NCBI GenBank assembly: GCA_002633025.1
Contig: NMRB01000032.1
Span: 591,295-655,294, forward strand
Direction: 5' to 3'
From: Notospermus geniculatus
Taxonomy: Eukaryota > Nemertea > Pilidiophora > Heteronemertea > Lineidae
Length of the DNA: 64,000 nucleotides
Made by a program: the position numbers and the translations under genes. Within the stretch, counting starts at the first letter, position 1; every line of letters starts with the position of its first letter. The notes below the pieces were generated by a model. That model was not told the origin of the DNA. It did no database searches and saw nothing but the letters and a program-made list of their open reading frames with translations. Shown here piece after piece: positions 11,451-23,500 of the stretch.

Positions 11451-12593
11451 TGGCTGTAGGCCCCCTAATAGAATAGGCCTAGGCGGCTAAAAAAGTTGCC
11501 TAGACCTATTGGGATCGTCGTAAAAATAGTGTACGCCTGCCCTAGGCCTAGTAGTAAGTACATCGTATGTAAAATGCATTAGAGAGCGTCGTAAGAATAG
11601 CCACGGCCATAATAAACACATGTCTTATTGTCACAATCTTTGGTTTCCATGACAATTTTTCCCCGGGAATTTTTCCTGGGGACATTCTTACCTTCCACAC
11701 CCTACCGACTTTTCATCATCATCATCATCATAAAGGCATCATGGCCCTTGAGGGTCTTTGCCGTTCTCTCAATAGCCTATAAACGGAAGTTTTCACGAAT
11801 TCGTCGATGTCAAATAATTTTAAGTCAAGTATACATAAGTTATCGTACAAAGTCATGATGACACTGGCAGTGACATGACATGATGATTGAGCGTGGATGA
11901 TGATGGATTTTGAACAATGTTCTTCTGCCTGACATGATGTTCGTTTTGGCGCGCTTCACTCGCCTCCACGTGGTCAGCATGTATGTTGTGGTTGTTGTTA
12001 TTGCATATACTATAATGATATTTCCGATCTTACCTGGCTGCGACACTTCCTGGTTGGAAGTGGGACATTCAGGGTGAGGACTTGATTGCCTATCGAAGAC
12101 GGACGGGAGGTCCAAAAAACCCTTGTAAAATATCAAATCACTAGTCATAAACAACTTGATTTTCATCCATTCTATTTCCTGCTGCTTAGTGCTTGGGACA
12201 GAGCCCCTCCCCTTTCCCTAACTTGCTCTTTCATGTCTTTTTACTTTTTAGCCCAGCTACCGGTATAGCTTGGTAGCCTAGCTCATGAGCTGCCTCTCCA
12301 TCATATCATGATATAGGAAGAGGAGGACTAACCACCATGCCCATCCGGTAGGCCTACATGTATTTCTTGTGACGACCAGTGTCGGGCAGTGTGACGGGCA
12401 GTTGTCTAGCTAAAGGGCCTAGGCCTAGGCTCTACCCAGGAACCGTACCTATTCGGTGAGAATTTTTGGTTGATTTAGGCTAGTGGTTGGTTGATACAGG
12501 AAAGAAATACCAAAAGGCCTTGGCCTGCCATACCAGACTACTCGTTTTCACAACGTAACTTCAACAGTGTCCGCCATTGCTGTTGTCGCCATC

Positions 12594-12662
12594 ATGACGC
12601 AAAGTCGGGGGCAAATGCATCGCTGAGGTCGTCCTATGACGCAAAGCCAGGGGCAAAATGCA
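12594..12662 (+). promoter_or_regulatory. Paired 27-base direct repeat containing ATGACGCAA
   Basis: Two copies, 12594-12620 and 12636-12662, share ATGACGCAAAG followed by GGGGCAAA and ATGCA, offset by 42 bases. TGACGCAA resembles a CREB/ATF or C/EBP half-site combination. The pair lies about 130-190 bases upstream of the DSTYK-like ATG, so a regulatory role is possible but unproven. Confidence 0.35.
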
Positions 12663-12788
12663 CTACCCAATAGAACGCTGCTGCATCATGGAAACGATGA
12701 ATACCATGCACTACCACCACCATATACCAACCATATCATGTACCATATCGTTTCAGATTGCTGATTGTGTAAATCAAAAGGGTACAAA

Positions 12789-15700
12789 ATGGCAGAAGCC
12801 ATGCCTTTGCTGGAGTTGGACTTGGACAGAAAGAAGATAAAGAGGGATTTTGAGAATTACATCAGCAGAATGAGGAAACTTTGTCCCATAGTTTCAGATA
12901 CGCTGAAACATTTAGATGCAGTTAGTGGGGAATATTTTGGTGGGAACAAGTCGCTTCTTGTTTCACCTGAGGATGAGGAATTCATCAGAAGTGCACTAGA
13001 CATGAGACGAAAACCAACAGCCATATTTTTAGGCCACATAAATTGTGGCAAAAGTAGTCTTCTGAACGAGATGCTTCATCGTAGTAACCTTGTCCCAACC
13101 TCACAGTTGCGTTGTACAGCTCGCCTTGTCATCCTTGATTATGTCAAATGTCATGAGAATGAGAGTTTTCAATTGGTCAAAGCCGATAGGACACCAATTG
13201 GACCACCTCAAAGTTTGGTGGAGGAGAAGAAAAAGAAAAGGAAGAAGAGAAAAAAGGGTGAAGGAAATGTTGGGAGTGTGTTGGAAAAGGTGATACCAAA
13301 AGATTTGATTGACCTACCAGAGGTTCCTCTTGATCAAGAAAATGATGGAGAAGAGAGAGAAGAAATGTCAAGAGAAAATCTTGAGGCAGTACAACAGATG
13401 GTTCTAGCTCGAGTCAATGCTGATATCTTGAAGTATGGAATACACCTGGTTGACGCGCCAGGTTTTGAGGAGTCGGATGCCCTTGACAATCTCTTTTTGT
13501 CACTCATCAAACAGGACCTTGAGCCACTGATTGTCTATGTTATTGATGGTAGGAGTCTGTGGAGAGGAACGGTAAGTTAATGTGATTTTCAGGGTTTCAT
13601 TAATTATGATACTGGTGATGATTGTTTGGATTGTGACTTTATCACAAATGTTTTCTGCTTTGACCCCTTGAATGTCCACAACAATAGTCCTGTTTTCTGC
13701 TGCGGCCAATGCCATATTTCCTGAGATAAAAATGGATGAAATGCTTGTAAGTTGTGCATGTCATGAGCCATTTACAGTATCTAGAGTCTGTGAAATTATC
13801 ATTTTTTCAGGACACGAAGACGTTACTAAAAATAAAAGCGTCTTACCCGGAGGCAAATGTCCTCTTTGTCATCAACAAAATTGATGTGAGCAAGAAAGCA
13901 GACAAAATAAACCAGGCCAGTGATGATGAAGAAGAAGAACCAGCGGAGGAAGTTGATCGTGGAATTGGCAAAGTTACAGGCAATGATGACGATGATGTTG
14001 TAAGTCAGATTCCCAGATTGGCAGAACTGAAAGTAGTTCTGGAGAAAATTAAGGAGAAGGGATTCCTTGGACCTAAGGAGTCTCTTCATACTTCAGAATG
14101 GTTCCATTGTGTATCAGCAAAGATGCAACACAATGCAAGACAAGAGGGAAATGTTGATCCATCAAATGAATACATCGCCAGATTTCAAAGATTTGAGGCT
14201 TGTTTTCTCATGAAAATGTATGAGCGAATGAAACACTTGGAGGAGCGTGTTATAAACCGTATCATCACCCTGATGGATGCATTCCTAACCCTGTTTGGGA
14301 AACAACGCGTTCGTTATATCGCTGCTGTGAACAATGTCCCTGACTTTGTGGAGAGAGCAATGTGTGCCGAGGCCTATCTGAGGAATGCATTTTCCAGTTA
14401 TGTTGATGACATCATTAAAAATCACCAAAGCATCGCAAATACTCTTGAGGAAACCAAGAAGAAAGTTAAGACAAGCCCTGTGCCACTTGACCTTGCAGGG
14501 AAACCATCAATTGCAGACCAAAAGATGTATCACCATTTGTGGAGTTTGTTCGATGTGGAGGTGGAAGAGGGACGCGAAGACAAGGAGTTACAGGGACGTA
14601 CGAAAGCAGCATCAAATGCACTCCAGATATTTGAAAGCATTCTTTGTATGATTCCTGATGATATCGTCCGGTCGTTTGAAAACAAGATGCATGATACGCG
14701 AGGTCGGTTTTTTGGCTTCGTGAAACATTTACGTGAACTTCTGAGCAATGACTGTTTGAACAATCTTTTTGAACAAGCTTACAAAATCCGCAACAAGAGT
14801 GATGAAACGCCAACAGAACTGAGCAGCATGCGCGATATCATGTCATTGAAACCTGTCATCAATGCAGCTCAGGTAGCACTGTGTAATTACGTCGAAGAGG
14901 GATTAAGAGGCCTGACGAGAGAGGACCTCCATCTGAAAGAACTGACCAACCTGGAAAGGTGGCGGGACCAGTTTATTGAGTCGATATTTAATCGCATCAA
15001 AGTTGACGCAATATGCGGGAAACTGGTTCGCTTATGCGCCCAAAAAATGGAGGAAATGCACAAGGAGTTCATTCGTAACATCCGTAGGGTAAGTAACTCT
15101 CAGTATTATATCATTATATTGAGCAATCTGAAGGTGCTGCCCCATGTCAGAGTTTTGTCACTGAGTTGGCTATCAATAATGCAAACTATAAACGGGATGT
15201 GTGACTCCTGTGAGATCCTCCTGGAATTGGAAACCTGGCAGTGAAAAGACAGGGCTGAATATGCCAGTAAAATGGTTAAATCAGTGTTCTGAAAGAAAAA
15301 CACAATTGATGTCTTTTTATTTTCAAGATGGAACAACTGCAAAACGAAGTTGAGAAGCTTGGTGATGAGAAATTGGCAAGTCTCGGTAAGAAGGTGAAAC
15401 CGCCTTTGTTTCTCTACCTGTGCGAGGTGTATTCAGTTCAATATGAAAGGGAACACGGTGATTGTATCGAATTGGGAGAGGAAATAGGGCAAGATGGTTG
15501 TTACATGATACACAAGTATCCAGGCAATGATGAATTAGTTGTGTATGTCCTGAAAAAGGAAGCGTGTCAAACTGAGGAGGAATGGATGAAGAGAGCTGTT
15601 GATTTGTTTCACGCATAGTAAGTACGGTATTTGAACTTAATACGATGAGGTTGAGCAGACTGTTTGTCTGCATCATCCTCACTCTCTACCTCCAGTTAGC

Positions 15701-16854
15701 AGTTTAGTTATGTAACAGAAGCTCTGCCAATAAAGGCACTGATCAATCTGAGAGGTTTATCATGTGAGTTGGTTCTCAATGGGCAATCCACATTTGTCAG
15801 TTCCCTTGCGTCTTAGTCTTACACCAAGACAAATGAAACAAATGACTGCCCATAAATCTATGGCTGAATAGCCCATATAGAGAATCAACTTGCAAAACAG
15901 GTCCCTGTATTGAGTGTCCATCCCATTTTGTTTCAGCGACATCAAGAGACAGACAGACCTCATCCACAAGGGTGGTCCTCATCCCTACAAGTCAAGTTTA
16001 GTGAACTGTCACGGACTGTGGATGCCAGATCGTGAAACGTTCCATGTTTTGTTTGACAAGACAGATGAAACCGTCGTAGAATACATTGTACGGGAAAACC
16101 CATCTTTGAAACAGCGTCTGCTGTTAGCTCTCGAGGTTGGCCATGGGTTGGAACTCCTACATCAGATTCAGTACGTCCATCTTGACCTGAGACCATGCAA
16201 TATCAGGGTAAGTGTTTGTGGCAGTTTCACATTTCGAGCCCGTGTACCTCATTTCATCAAGTCACCCATGGCCTTTCCAAAAGGTCAAGATAACGTCACC
16301 GAGTTCTGGAGCTTGTACTCAGAAGAAGTAAAGCGCTTGCAATGTTGTCTCTTTTCCAGATGAGAGGTTCACAACCAAAGCTTCACTTGTGTCATTGGCA
16401 GTCACCTCTGGAGTATATCAAGCTCCAGCCAGATGCCTCCGGGGCATGCACAGAGGTTCCTCCATTTCACCTCCACCACAGTTTCACAGACCACTATGAA
16501 CGAACAGATACAACGTGTGATTTGGACTGTTATTCATTTGGGACACTACTGTGGATCTTGTGCGAAGGGTCATTTAATGCATGTCCACAGAAGTTTCAAC
16601 CATATCTGGATTACGGTGCACTGCAGATGGCATTAAAAGAGGGTATCCTACCCGAAATGCCAGAGGGGAGCATGGCTGGTGAACGTGAAGAACACAGAAT
16701 GAAACTCTATGAACTGATGACACACCTCTGGACCCAACCAGTAACTTACACTATGAAAATAGCAAATAATCGACTGGAGTTCTTGACTGGAATATGTAAG
16801 GACTCTGGCAAGTTTTCTTGTTATTTTGATCTGGATGGGAACAGTCCAGTATAA
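12789..16854 (+). CDS. DSTYK-like protein: dynamin-type GTPase domain plus degenerate kinase domain
   Basis: Five exons join in phase: 12789-13571, 13811-15088, 15328-15617, 15937-16207, 16360-16854. They give 1038 residues (human DSTYK has 929). The ATG at 12789 is the first in frame after a splice acceptor. The GTPase part carries G1 GHINCGKSS (about 82-90), G3 DAPG (222-225) and G4 NKID (283-286), with a Lys/Arg-rich insert near 150. A long helical middle follows (MYERMKHLEERVINRI). The C-terminal part aligns with the DSTYK kinase: IELGEEIGQDG for the glycine loop, VVYVLKKEA with the candidate lysine, and HLDLRPCNI (865-873) for the catalytic loop. Where DFG should be, the sequence reads KLHLCHW, so the metal-binding Asp is absent. 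DSTYK acts in FGF/ERK signalling and cell death in vertebrates. Here I infer an active GTPase with a pseudokinase. The C-terminus is short and may lack an exon (possible donor near 16741). Confidence 0.85.
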
Positions 16855-16890
16855 AAAGTGTGGATTAAGCAAAGGTCAGTTCATGGTACT

Positions 16891-17288
16891 CAGGGCTGTC
16901 AAAATTTTTCTGACTAGCAGGCTGCACAGGTGATACATGTAGTAGGAGGGTGCACATCAGTGTGACGCCTCTCTTCGCCATTTTGAAGACATGCGTTTCG
17001 AAAACTAATACGTAGGAATATTAAAGGGGTGCAATTAATTGAGCTCCCAAAACATGCAGGAGAGTGATCAAAAGCAACAAATATGGTTTTCCATTGGTTG
17101 TGCGAGGAAAGATTCGTTTGCCGTATGGGAATGTAGGCTACTTGCCACATATTTGTTAGTAATGGCAATGTTTTTTTCGTGATTCGCAGATTATCTTTGT
17201 CATCCAGCGAAAAGTAGGCCTAGGCGGCAGCAAATGTTACTTCAGACGGCGTTTTGCCACCGTTGACCGGCTACTTTTGACAGCCCTG
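16891..17288. mobile_element. Short element with hAT-like inverted ends
   Basis: The left end CAGGGCTGTCAAAA (16891-16904) recurs inverted as TTTTGACAGCCCTG (17275-17288). CAGGG ends are typical of hAT elements. At 398 bp with no transposase it would be non-autonomous. The flanking 8 bp (ATGGTACT and GGGACTAG) do not form a clear target duplication. Confidence 0.5.
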
Positions 17289-18315
17289 GGGACTAGACCT
17301 AAACAGCTCCATTTATGCAGTTTGGAGCTTCGGAGTTCTTTATGACTCCATGCACCAGTACTTGACAGGTTTTGACTTTTGATACAACAAAGTGGGACTG
17401 GGATATAGAACAAGTCAGCTAGCAGATTCTGTATCATAACCATGGACCTGATTCACCAGGCCGTCAAGTTGACTGGTACTCTATCCTATCACAATGCTTT
17501 GTCCACTGAGATACATTCAAGAGGACACCAGTTAACTTATGGATTGTTGTCGTTATTTCAAGGTGCTATGTTGACATTTTAATTGTCGTCTCAATGAATA
17601 TTGACGAATGAGTATAACACTGAAATGCTATGAAAATGGTTTCTGCCCAAGAGGCAGTATGATTGTTCTCAAGAGCTCTTGTGCTTGCACTCAGAATTCA
17701 CTGATACCGTATATATTGTTGGTGCTAATTACCGTTCAGAACACAGACTACATGGCAGGAAAAATTATATTATAATCTGATAGCTTTAGCCTGATATTCA
17801 TGATGTTGATGTAATCAACTGTCTTCCACTTTTGTCAAGTTCTAGTTACCGGTAATACTAGGGGTTGAAAGGTGCATGAGGGGTTGCTGTAGAAACAGAG
17901 TTTTACTTATCCGAGATACATGGTTGACTGTTATCTGTAGTCTGGTGTAACATCTGCAGTGTTCCCAGTTTTCCACTGTTACCCTACACTGACAGAAACG
18001 TATGGGACTCACAAATAGATTGTTCAATCTGTTTCAAAGTATTTCCAAAACATCATAGGGGAAGCCTGAGTGGCAGGACAATGACAGATGTTACACAACT
18101 GCTACCTCCAGCTCTTTCAAATTAAATAAGACTGTTGCTGGGAATATTGTCGAAAGTAAACACACCAAGAAAATAAAATAACCAAAGGAATATGTATAAA
18201 AATTTTGTGTATATCTTTTTACACTCAGTGTATAAAAAAATGTACTGATCTAGTATTTATAACAGTTATAAAATGGCACAGTAGCTAACAGCTAATAACA
18301 CAAACCCCCGAAGGC

Positions 18316-18523
18316 TATATGTGACCCAGCATAACAAATGAGTCGGAAGTCGCACAGAAGAAGACCGAAGATGACACCAGACAACAACTACAGAAATCGA
18401 CAAAGTCAAATTTCACAATGGGCAGACAATCCTGAAATCAACGAACCGTTGGTGTCACCTTGGACATGTTGGGTCTTCTTCTGTGCGCATTCCGACTCAT
18501 TTTGTCGTGCCGGGTCACATATA
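18316..18523. mobile_element. MITE-like element with arms of about 50 bp (TATATGTGACCC ends)
   Basis: The left arm 18316-18365 and right arm 18472-18523 are inverted copies of each other with few mismatches, including GAGTCGGAA and GCACAGAAGAAGACC. The transcript would fold into one long hairpin. A relative with the same TATGTGACCC end is at 42849-43054. Confidence 0.6.
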
Positions 18524-19240
18524 CCATTGTACCCTTATCTGATAGGAATGGAATATCTGATAGGAATGGGAATACAACTTCAAAACATTTGATTCAGCAC
18601 GACTCATGGCTTCATCTCATTTTGGGTAGTTCTAGGTATACAAGGTAGAAATTTTGTGTACATCATACTGTAAATAACTCAGCAAATTTCATTGTTTACA
18701 TTTTTGTAATGTAAATTCCTGTAATCTTGCCAATTTATAGTCAGCAGAAGAATACTGGGAAACTTGAGAAGCCATCTGAAATTTGGTATTGTACTCCAGG
18801 GACTTGAGGGAAACTGACTAGAGAATCAAGTCATGGTTTACTACAGAACATTGAGGTATTCCTGTATACTATATGGATGAAATTTTCTGAATATATGGGT
18901 TGAAAATCTATTCCTGTGTTGCTTTTTCTTTCTCCAAGCTGTACAAATTCAAAAAGTGTGTAAATTAGGAATTCAATATAGTTGAATTCCTCAATAATGT
19001 ATCACAGAGTGGTTTTGTTTGTCCCCAATAAAAATTATTGTGGGACATATAATATTGATATCCTGGTTGAGTTGACACTGTTACATGAATTGCATTAAAT
19101 AGGAATGCGTGATTTCTGAGGATGAACAAAGTACTGAAAGATGGTTCACTTTTCTGAATGTCCAAAATATGTTTAAATGATATGTCAACTTGAGTGCTGA
19201 AAACCTGCACATCACAATATGAAATGGCCAGGGCCATTGT

Positions 19241-20403
19241 GCTCACCTCTGTGATAAGTCTCCATGGTTAAATGTGAAACTGTGACTCTCATGGTGAATG
19301 TTGAAGGATCAGTACAGACACGATAAAGCTGAACACACAAAGAAGTATTTTTATGATCTGATCAGTATTGTCAGTTCAATGACATAAACTCAGGTGATGG
19401 CACCCAGGAGTACAATTTCTGAATACAAGTGGTATTTGTGAACAAACTGCTTTCCTGTCTAGGTCACAGATGTCAAAAATACTATTTTTCAAGATGGCCA
19501 CCTGGTGGCCACACGTGACGTTCCTTGGAACTGAAATTTTAGCAGGAATGTACAGGATACTTGCATAGATATTTAGACAACATTGAAACATCGTAACATT
19601 TACTACTGATGCAATATGGCCGAAGTCAATTTTTCAAGATGGCTGCCTGGCAGTCATGTTGAAGTCCAATCGAACCGAAATTTGGCATATAAGTAGACGG
19701 TACCAAGACACATATTTAGGCACGGTTAAAGCATCCTAGCTACCACTATTTATGAGGTGTTGGTCGAAGTCCATTTTTCAAGATGGCTCCCTGGCGGCCA
19801 TATTTGACGTCGAATCTCACTGAAATTTACCATATATTTATATGGTACCTAGATACATATTTTGACAACGTTAAAACATCCTACCTACTCCTATTTATAA
19901 AATGTGGGTCAAAGTCCATTTTTCAAGATGGCTTCCTGGCGGCCATATTTGAAGTCCGATCGGGTTGAAATTTGGTGCATTCGTGCAGGGTGCCTAGATA
20001 TATCTTCACACCAAATCACAACACTCTATGTCAAATAGCAATGAAATGTGCCACCAAACAGTGAATTTTGAACTTTGACCTCTGTGACCTTGAAAAGTAG
20101 GTCAAATCAAAAACCCGGGATTTATGTGATGTAGTCTCATCAGAGGAACCCACCATAAAAGTTTCGTGGTTCTAGCTAACAGCGTTCAGGAGATATGGCC
20201 GAAAGAAGGTTTTCACAAAGCGCCCCCTACAGGCCAGAGTGTACAAGCAGCAGCGCTAAGTTTCGGTCCAGAGATAGTTTTTACCATAGGGTACCTGTAC
20301 ACCAAATTTCAAGTTTGTAACCCAAGTGGTTTAGAAACGTGCCACCCCAGTTAACGACGACGGACGACACACCATGGGAGAAGCTCACCTCACAGAGGTG
20401 AGC
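19241..20403. mobile_element. 1.16 kb non-autonomous element with 14 bp inverted ends and an internal tandem array
   Basis: GCTCACCTCTGTGA (19241-19254) is repeated exactly inverted at 20390-20403. The right end is itself a hairpin (GCTCACCT, five-base loop, AGGTGAGC; 20383-20403). Inside, about four units of roughly 145 bp recur from 19485, each with TTTTTCAAGATGGC followed by CTGGCGGCCATATTTGA-like sequence. No transposase is seen. Hairpin plus AT-rich flank is reminiscent of Helitron ends, but class is not assigned. Confidence 0.55.
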
Positions 20404-20511
20404 TAAAAAGGCTGGCACAATGAGTATTTTGAACACACACAAATGAGCATTTTGAATACAAACACAATACATCACAGACTTGAACGAGCACTCGAACATT
20501 ATGAGGATTTC

Positions 20512-23500
20512 TCACTTATCGGGCGGTACAACAGTGTCATAAGGAGGTGGTTCTGGTACAGGACCAGGCAGTGGGGGGAGATGATGATTAATGCCTGTGA
20601 GGCGATGATCAGGGCAAGTTGCAGATGAAGCAGGAGGGTCTGGGGCAGTGATATCTATCTCATCACAATCCTGCTCCACGAGATCCTTTTGGAGGCGACT
20701 TTCACTACCTACCACATCAACTTGAGGTTCGTTGGTCAGATAACTTTCAGTACCTGTATTGCTCGGAGAATAAGTTGCAGATTTCGAGACTGGTGAAGAA
20801 GGTGATTGCTTGTTTGGCAGTGGTGATGTTCCTGACCTTGAGTCCTCTGTATTTGGAACAGTGGAGGTGGTGCGATTTGTTTTCTTCTGGCATTTCCTCC
20901 ATATGATGTAGGTTAAAGCGATCAAAACTACAGCCGCTAAACCACCCAAGATTGCCTCGATTCTTGGATCCGTACGCTCTGTGGGATCAGGAGCTTTCAA
21001 TGAAAAATAGAAAAGCCCAGGGTCAATTTGGAGACACAAAGTTATAATAGCCCCCCCCCCTCCCCCCGGCTACACCAATGTGTTTACAGAGAAACTCCTC
21101 ACCTTTCCTATCCTCAAAAATGCATTGGGCAATGAAGTTGTCCCTTATCCCCCCATGTCGAATGATGAGTGTACTCACCCGGAGCATAAGGACTTGGCAT
21201 TCCCACTACACCAAGGTAACACTCCTCTTCTAAGGCACAATAGGCCTTCTTCAACATCCCTCCATCTCTTGCTCGAGCACACCAGCTGCATCCGAGTGAA
21301 GACATGCACACGCTGAAAGAGCACACTGACAGTGAAGGCACTGCTCCAGATGAGCGTTTTCTCCATTGAGCTGGCTCTCAATCGGAAATTCACCCTTGTT
21401 GGTTTCCCTATGGCTAATGCTGAGACCATGACATATACAACGGCACACATACCTTTTTTCATGATATTTGCATGATGTTTGATAGCAGAATGGCAAATTT
21501 TCAGCAGCGTCTTTCTCCGATTGAGAAAGTGGCGTTACATTCAGTGATGGAGGTTCTGGGGTACATGGTGGATTGACTGAGCTGGCAGGAAACAAGTCTT
21601 TACAAAACTGGTAATTAGCTGGTAAGAAACATGGGCATTCACATGTGTTTGGACCATCCTTCTGCTGGCAAGAGTAGTTGCGAAATGAATTTGCCGACTG
21701 GAAGAGAGGGATAATGAATTAGATGTGAGATAACTCAAAAGACCGGGCACGTTAAGCAAAATGATGCCACGAAATATCTCATGCCCCGGATTAAAATACA
21801 TGTATGTTGCATACCTTTTCTCCACATGAACATCCTTGATTCACACTGGCCTGTTCCCAATGCTTGACAACTAGGAAGACATTACTGCCAGGGACTGCCG
21901 ACACCACGTATGACAGTCCGCTGGGATATTTCAGCTCAACGGACGACTCATTTCCAAGGTCAACCTAAAAGAGTGAAGATCAGCTACAGAATACGCACCT
22001 GAAACTTTACCGGTACTTTCATTTAAATCCACTCTTATTTCAACTCAGTATGTGCACAGGACATCATTTGTTGGTGGAATAACTACATTTTTATGTGTGA
22101 TCTGCAAACAGAAAACTACCTACTTCCCATGTTGATTGGTCTCTCATATCAGCAACATAAAGACACTTTTTCCTGACCATGTAGTTTTTTTCAATCATGC
22201 GTTTTGCAAGGAGTTGTTCCTTAACTGTTACATGTACATCTTCTACTTCTGGTAACACAGCCAACTTGGCCTCAATGAATTGCGAAATGAATTTGCCGAC
22301 TGGAAGAGAGGGATAATGAATTAGATGTGAGATAACTCAAAAGACCGGGCACGTTAAGCAAAATGATGCCATGAAATATCTCATGCCCCGGATTAAAATA
22401 CATGTATGTTGCATACCTTTTCTCCACATGAACATCCTTGATTCACACTGGCCTGTTCCCAGTGCTTGACAACTAGAAAGACATTACTGCCAGGGACTGT
22501 CGACACCACGTATGACAGTCCGCTGGGATATTTCAGCTCAACAGACGACTCATTTCCAAGGTCAACCTAAAAGAGTAAAGATCAGCTACAGAATACGCAC
22601 CTGAAACTTTACCGGTACTTTCATTTAAATCCACTCTTATTTCAACTCAGTAAGTGCACGAGACATCAGTGTTTGGGTGGAATTACTACTTTTTTTGTGT
22701 GATCTGCAAAACAGAAAACTACCTACTTCCCACGATGATTGGTCTCTCATCTCAGCAACATAAAGACACTTTTTTCTGACCATGTAGTTATTTTCAATCA
22801 TGCGTTTTGCAAGGAGTTGTTCCTTAACTGTTACATGTACATCTTCTACTTCTGGTAACACAGCCAACTTGGCCTCAATGAAGTCTTTGTGGATTACGAC
22901 ATAGCCGCTGGTGTTGATGAGAAAGCAGCTGGAATAGAGATGATGCTTTTTTCAAGGATGTGAAGGATAATTCTCAAGAATGTTGAGCTTTCAAAGGGTT
23001 AAAAAGGAATTCTAATGATGATAAGAAATAAGCATGTGCTCACCTGTGTTTAGCCTTTGAACAACTGGACAATTTGCCAATGAATGTCTGATAGATGTAA
23101 CCGGTGGGGAAGTCAGCACCAGCCACAGCAAGCACTGTATCTGATGGTTTATGTGTGTTGTTCAGGCTGGAATTAACAATATAGGACAATGATGTGAACC
23201 TTGTATATAGATTTCCAATGTAATACAGTCTCAAAGCACTTCATCCCAATAATACTGTTCTGAGTATCTCCAGGACCATTTCTGGCAACTCAAGGAGCAG
23301 CTCATTCAGCACTTCTCTTGCATTCTTTCACATTAGTTGAGAGAAACGACGTAGCAATCAAACCTGCAGCTATCAGTTAGGAGTCCGATGCCCTTGTCAC
23401 TGCACCACTGTGCTCTCAAACAGGAACAGAATAGAATCAGATTTTGATTATGGTCACTCACTTTCCCTTGAAGAGAGTGTAGCTGAGGGTAACGACAAAG

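Larger units (their letters stand above)
10674..12788. other. Upstream region between two divergent genes; repeat-rich
   Basis: No convincing coding exon. It holds degenerate TTAGGG-like sequence near 10966-11033, several GGTGCCGC motifs between 11085 and 11450, a (CAT)n tract near 11712-11731, TAGGCC-rich DNA near 11460-11550 and 12415-12432, and a 27-base direct repeat at 12594-12662. Open frames around 11102-11459 are low-complexity translations of the GGTGCCGC motif. A splice acceptor at 12755-12756 shows that the DSTYK-like start exon has an untranslated exon upstream. Confidence 0.55.
16855..20511. other. Convergent intergenic region with three inverted-repeat elements
   Basis: No supported exon. 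Elements at 16891-17288, 18316-18523 and 19241-20403 are listed separately. The rest is unique-looking AT-rich DNA, presumably including the 3' UTRs of the DSTYK-like and CACHD1-like genes. Confidence 0.5.

Noticed and set aside
11102-11459. Overlapping open frames on both strands of about 90-100 codons
   Set aside because: They translate a recurring GGTGCCGC motif, have no splice context and are not like any known protein.
13672-13750. Possible extra exon of the DSTYK-like gene ending at a GTAAGT
   Set aside because: Joining 13571 directly to 13811 keeps phase and the expected spacing to the NKID motif; no matching acceptor supports the extra piece.
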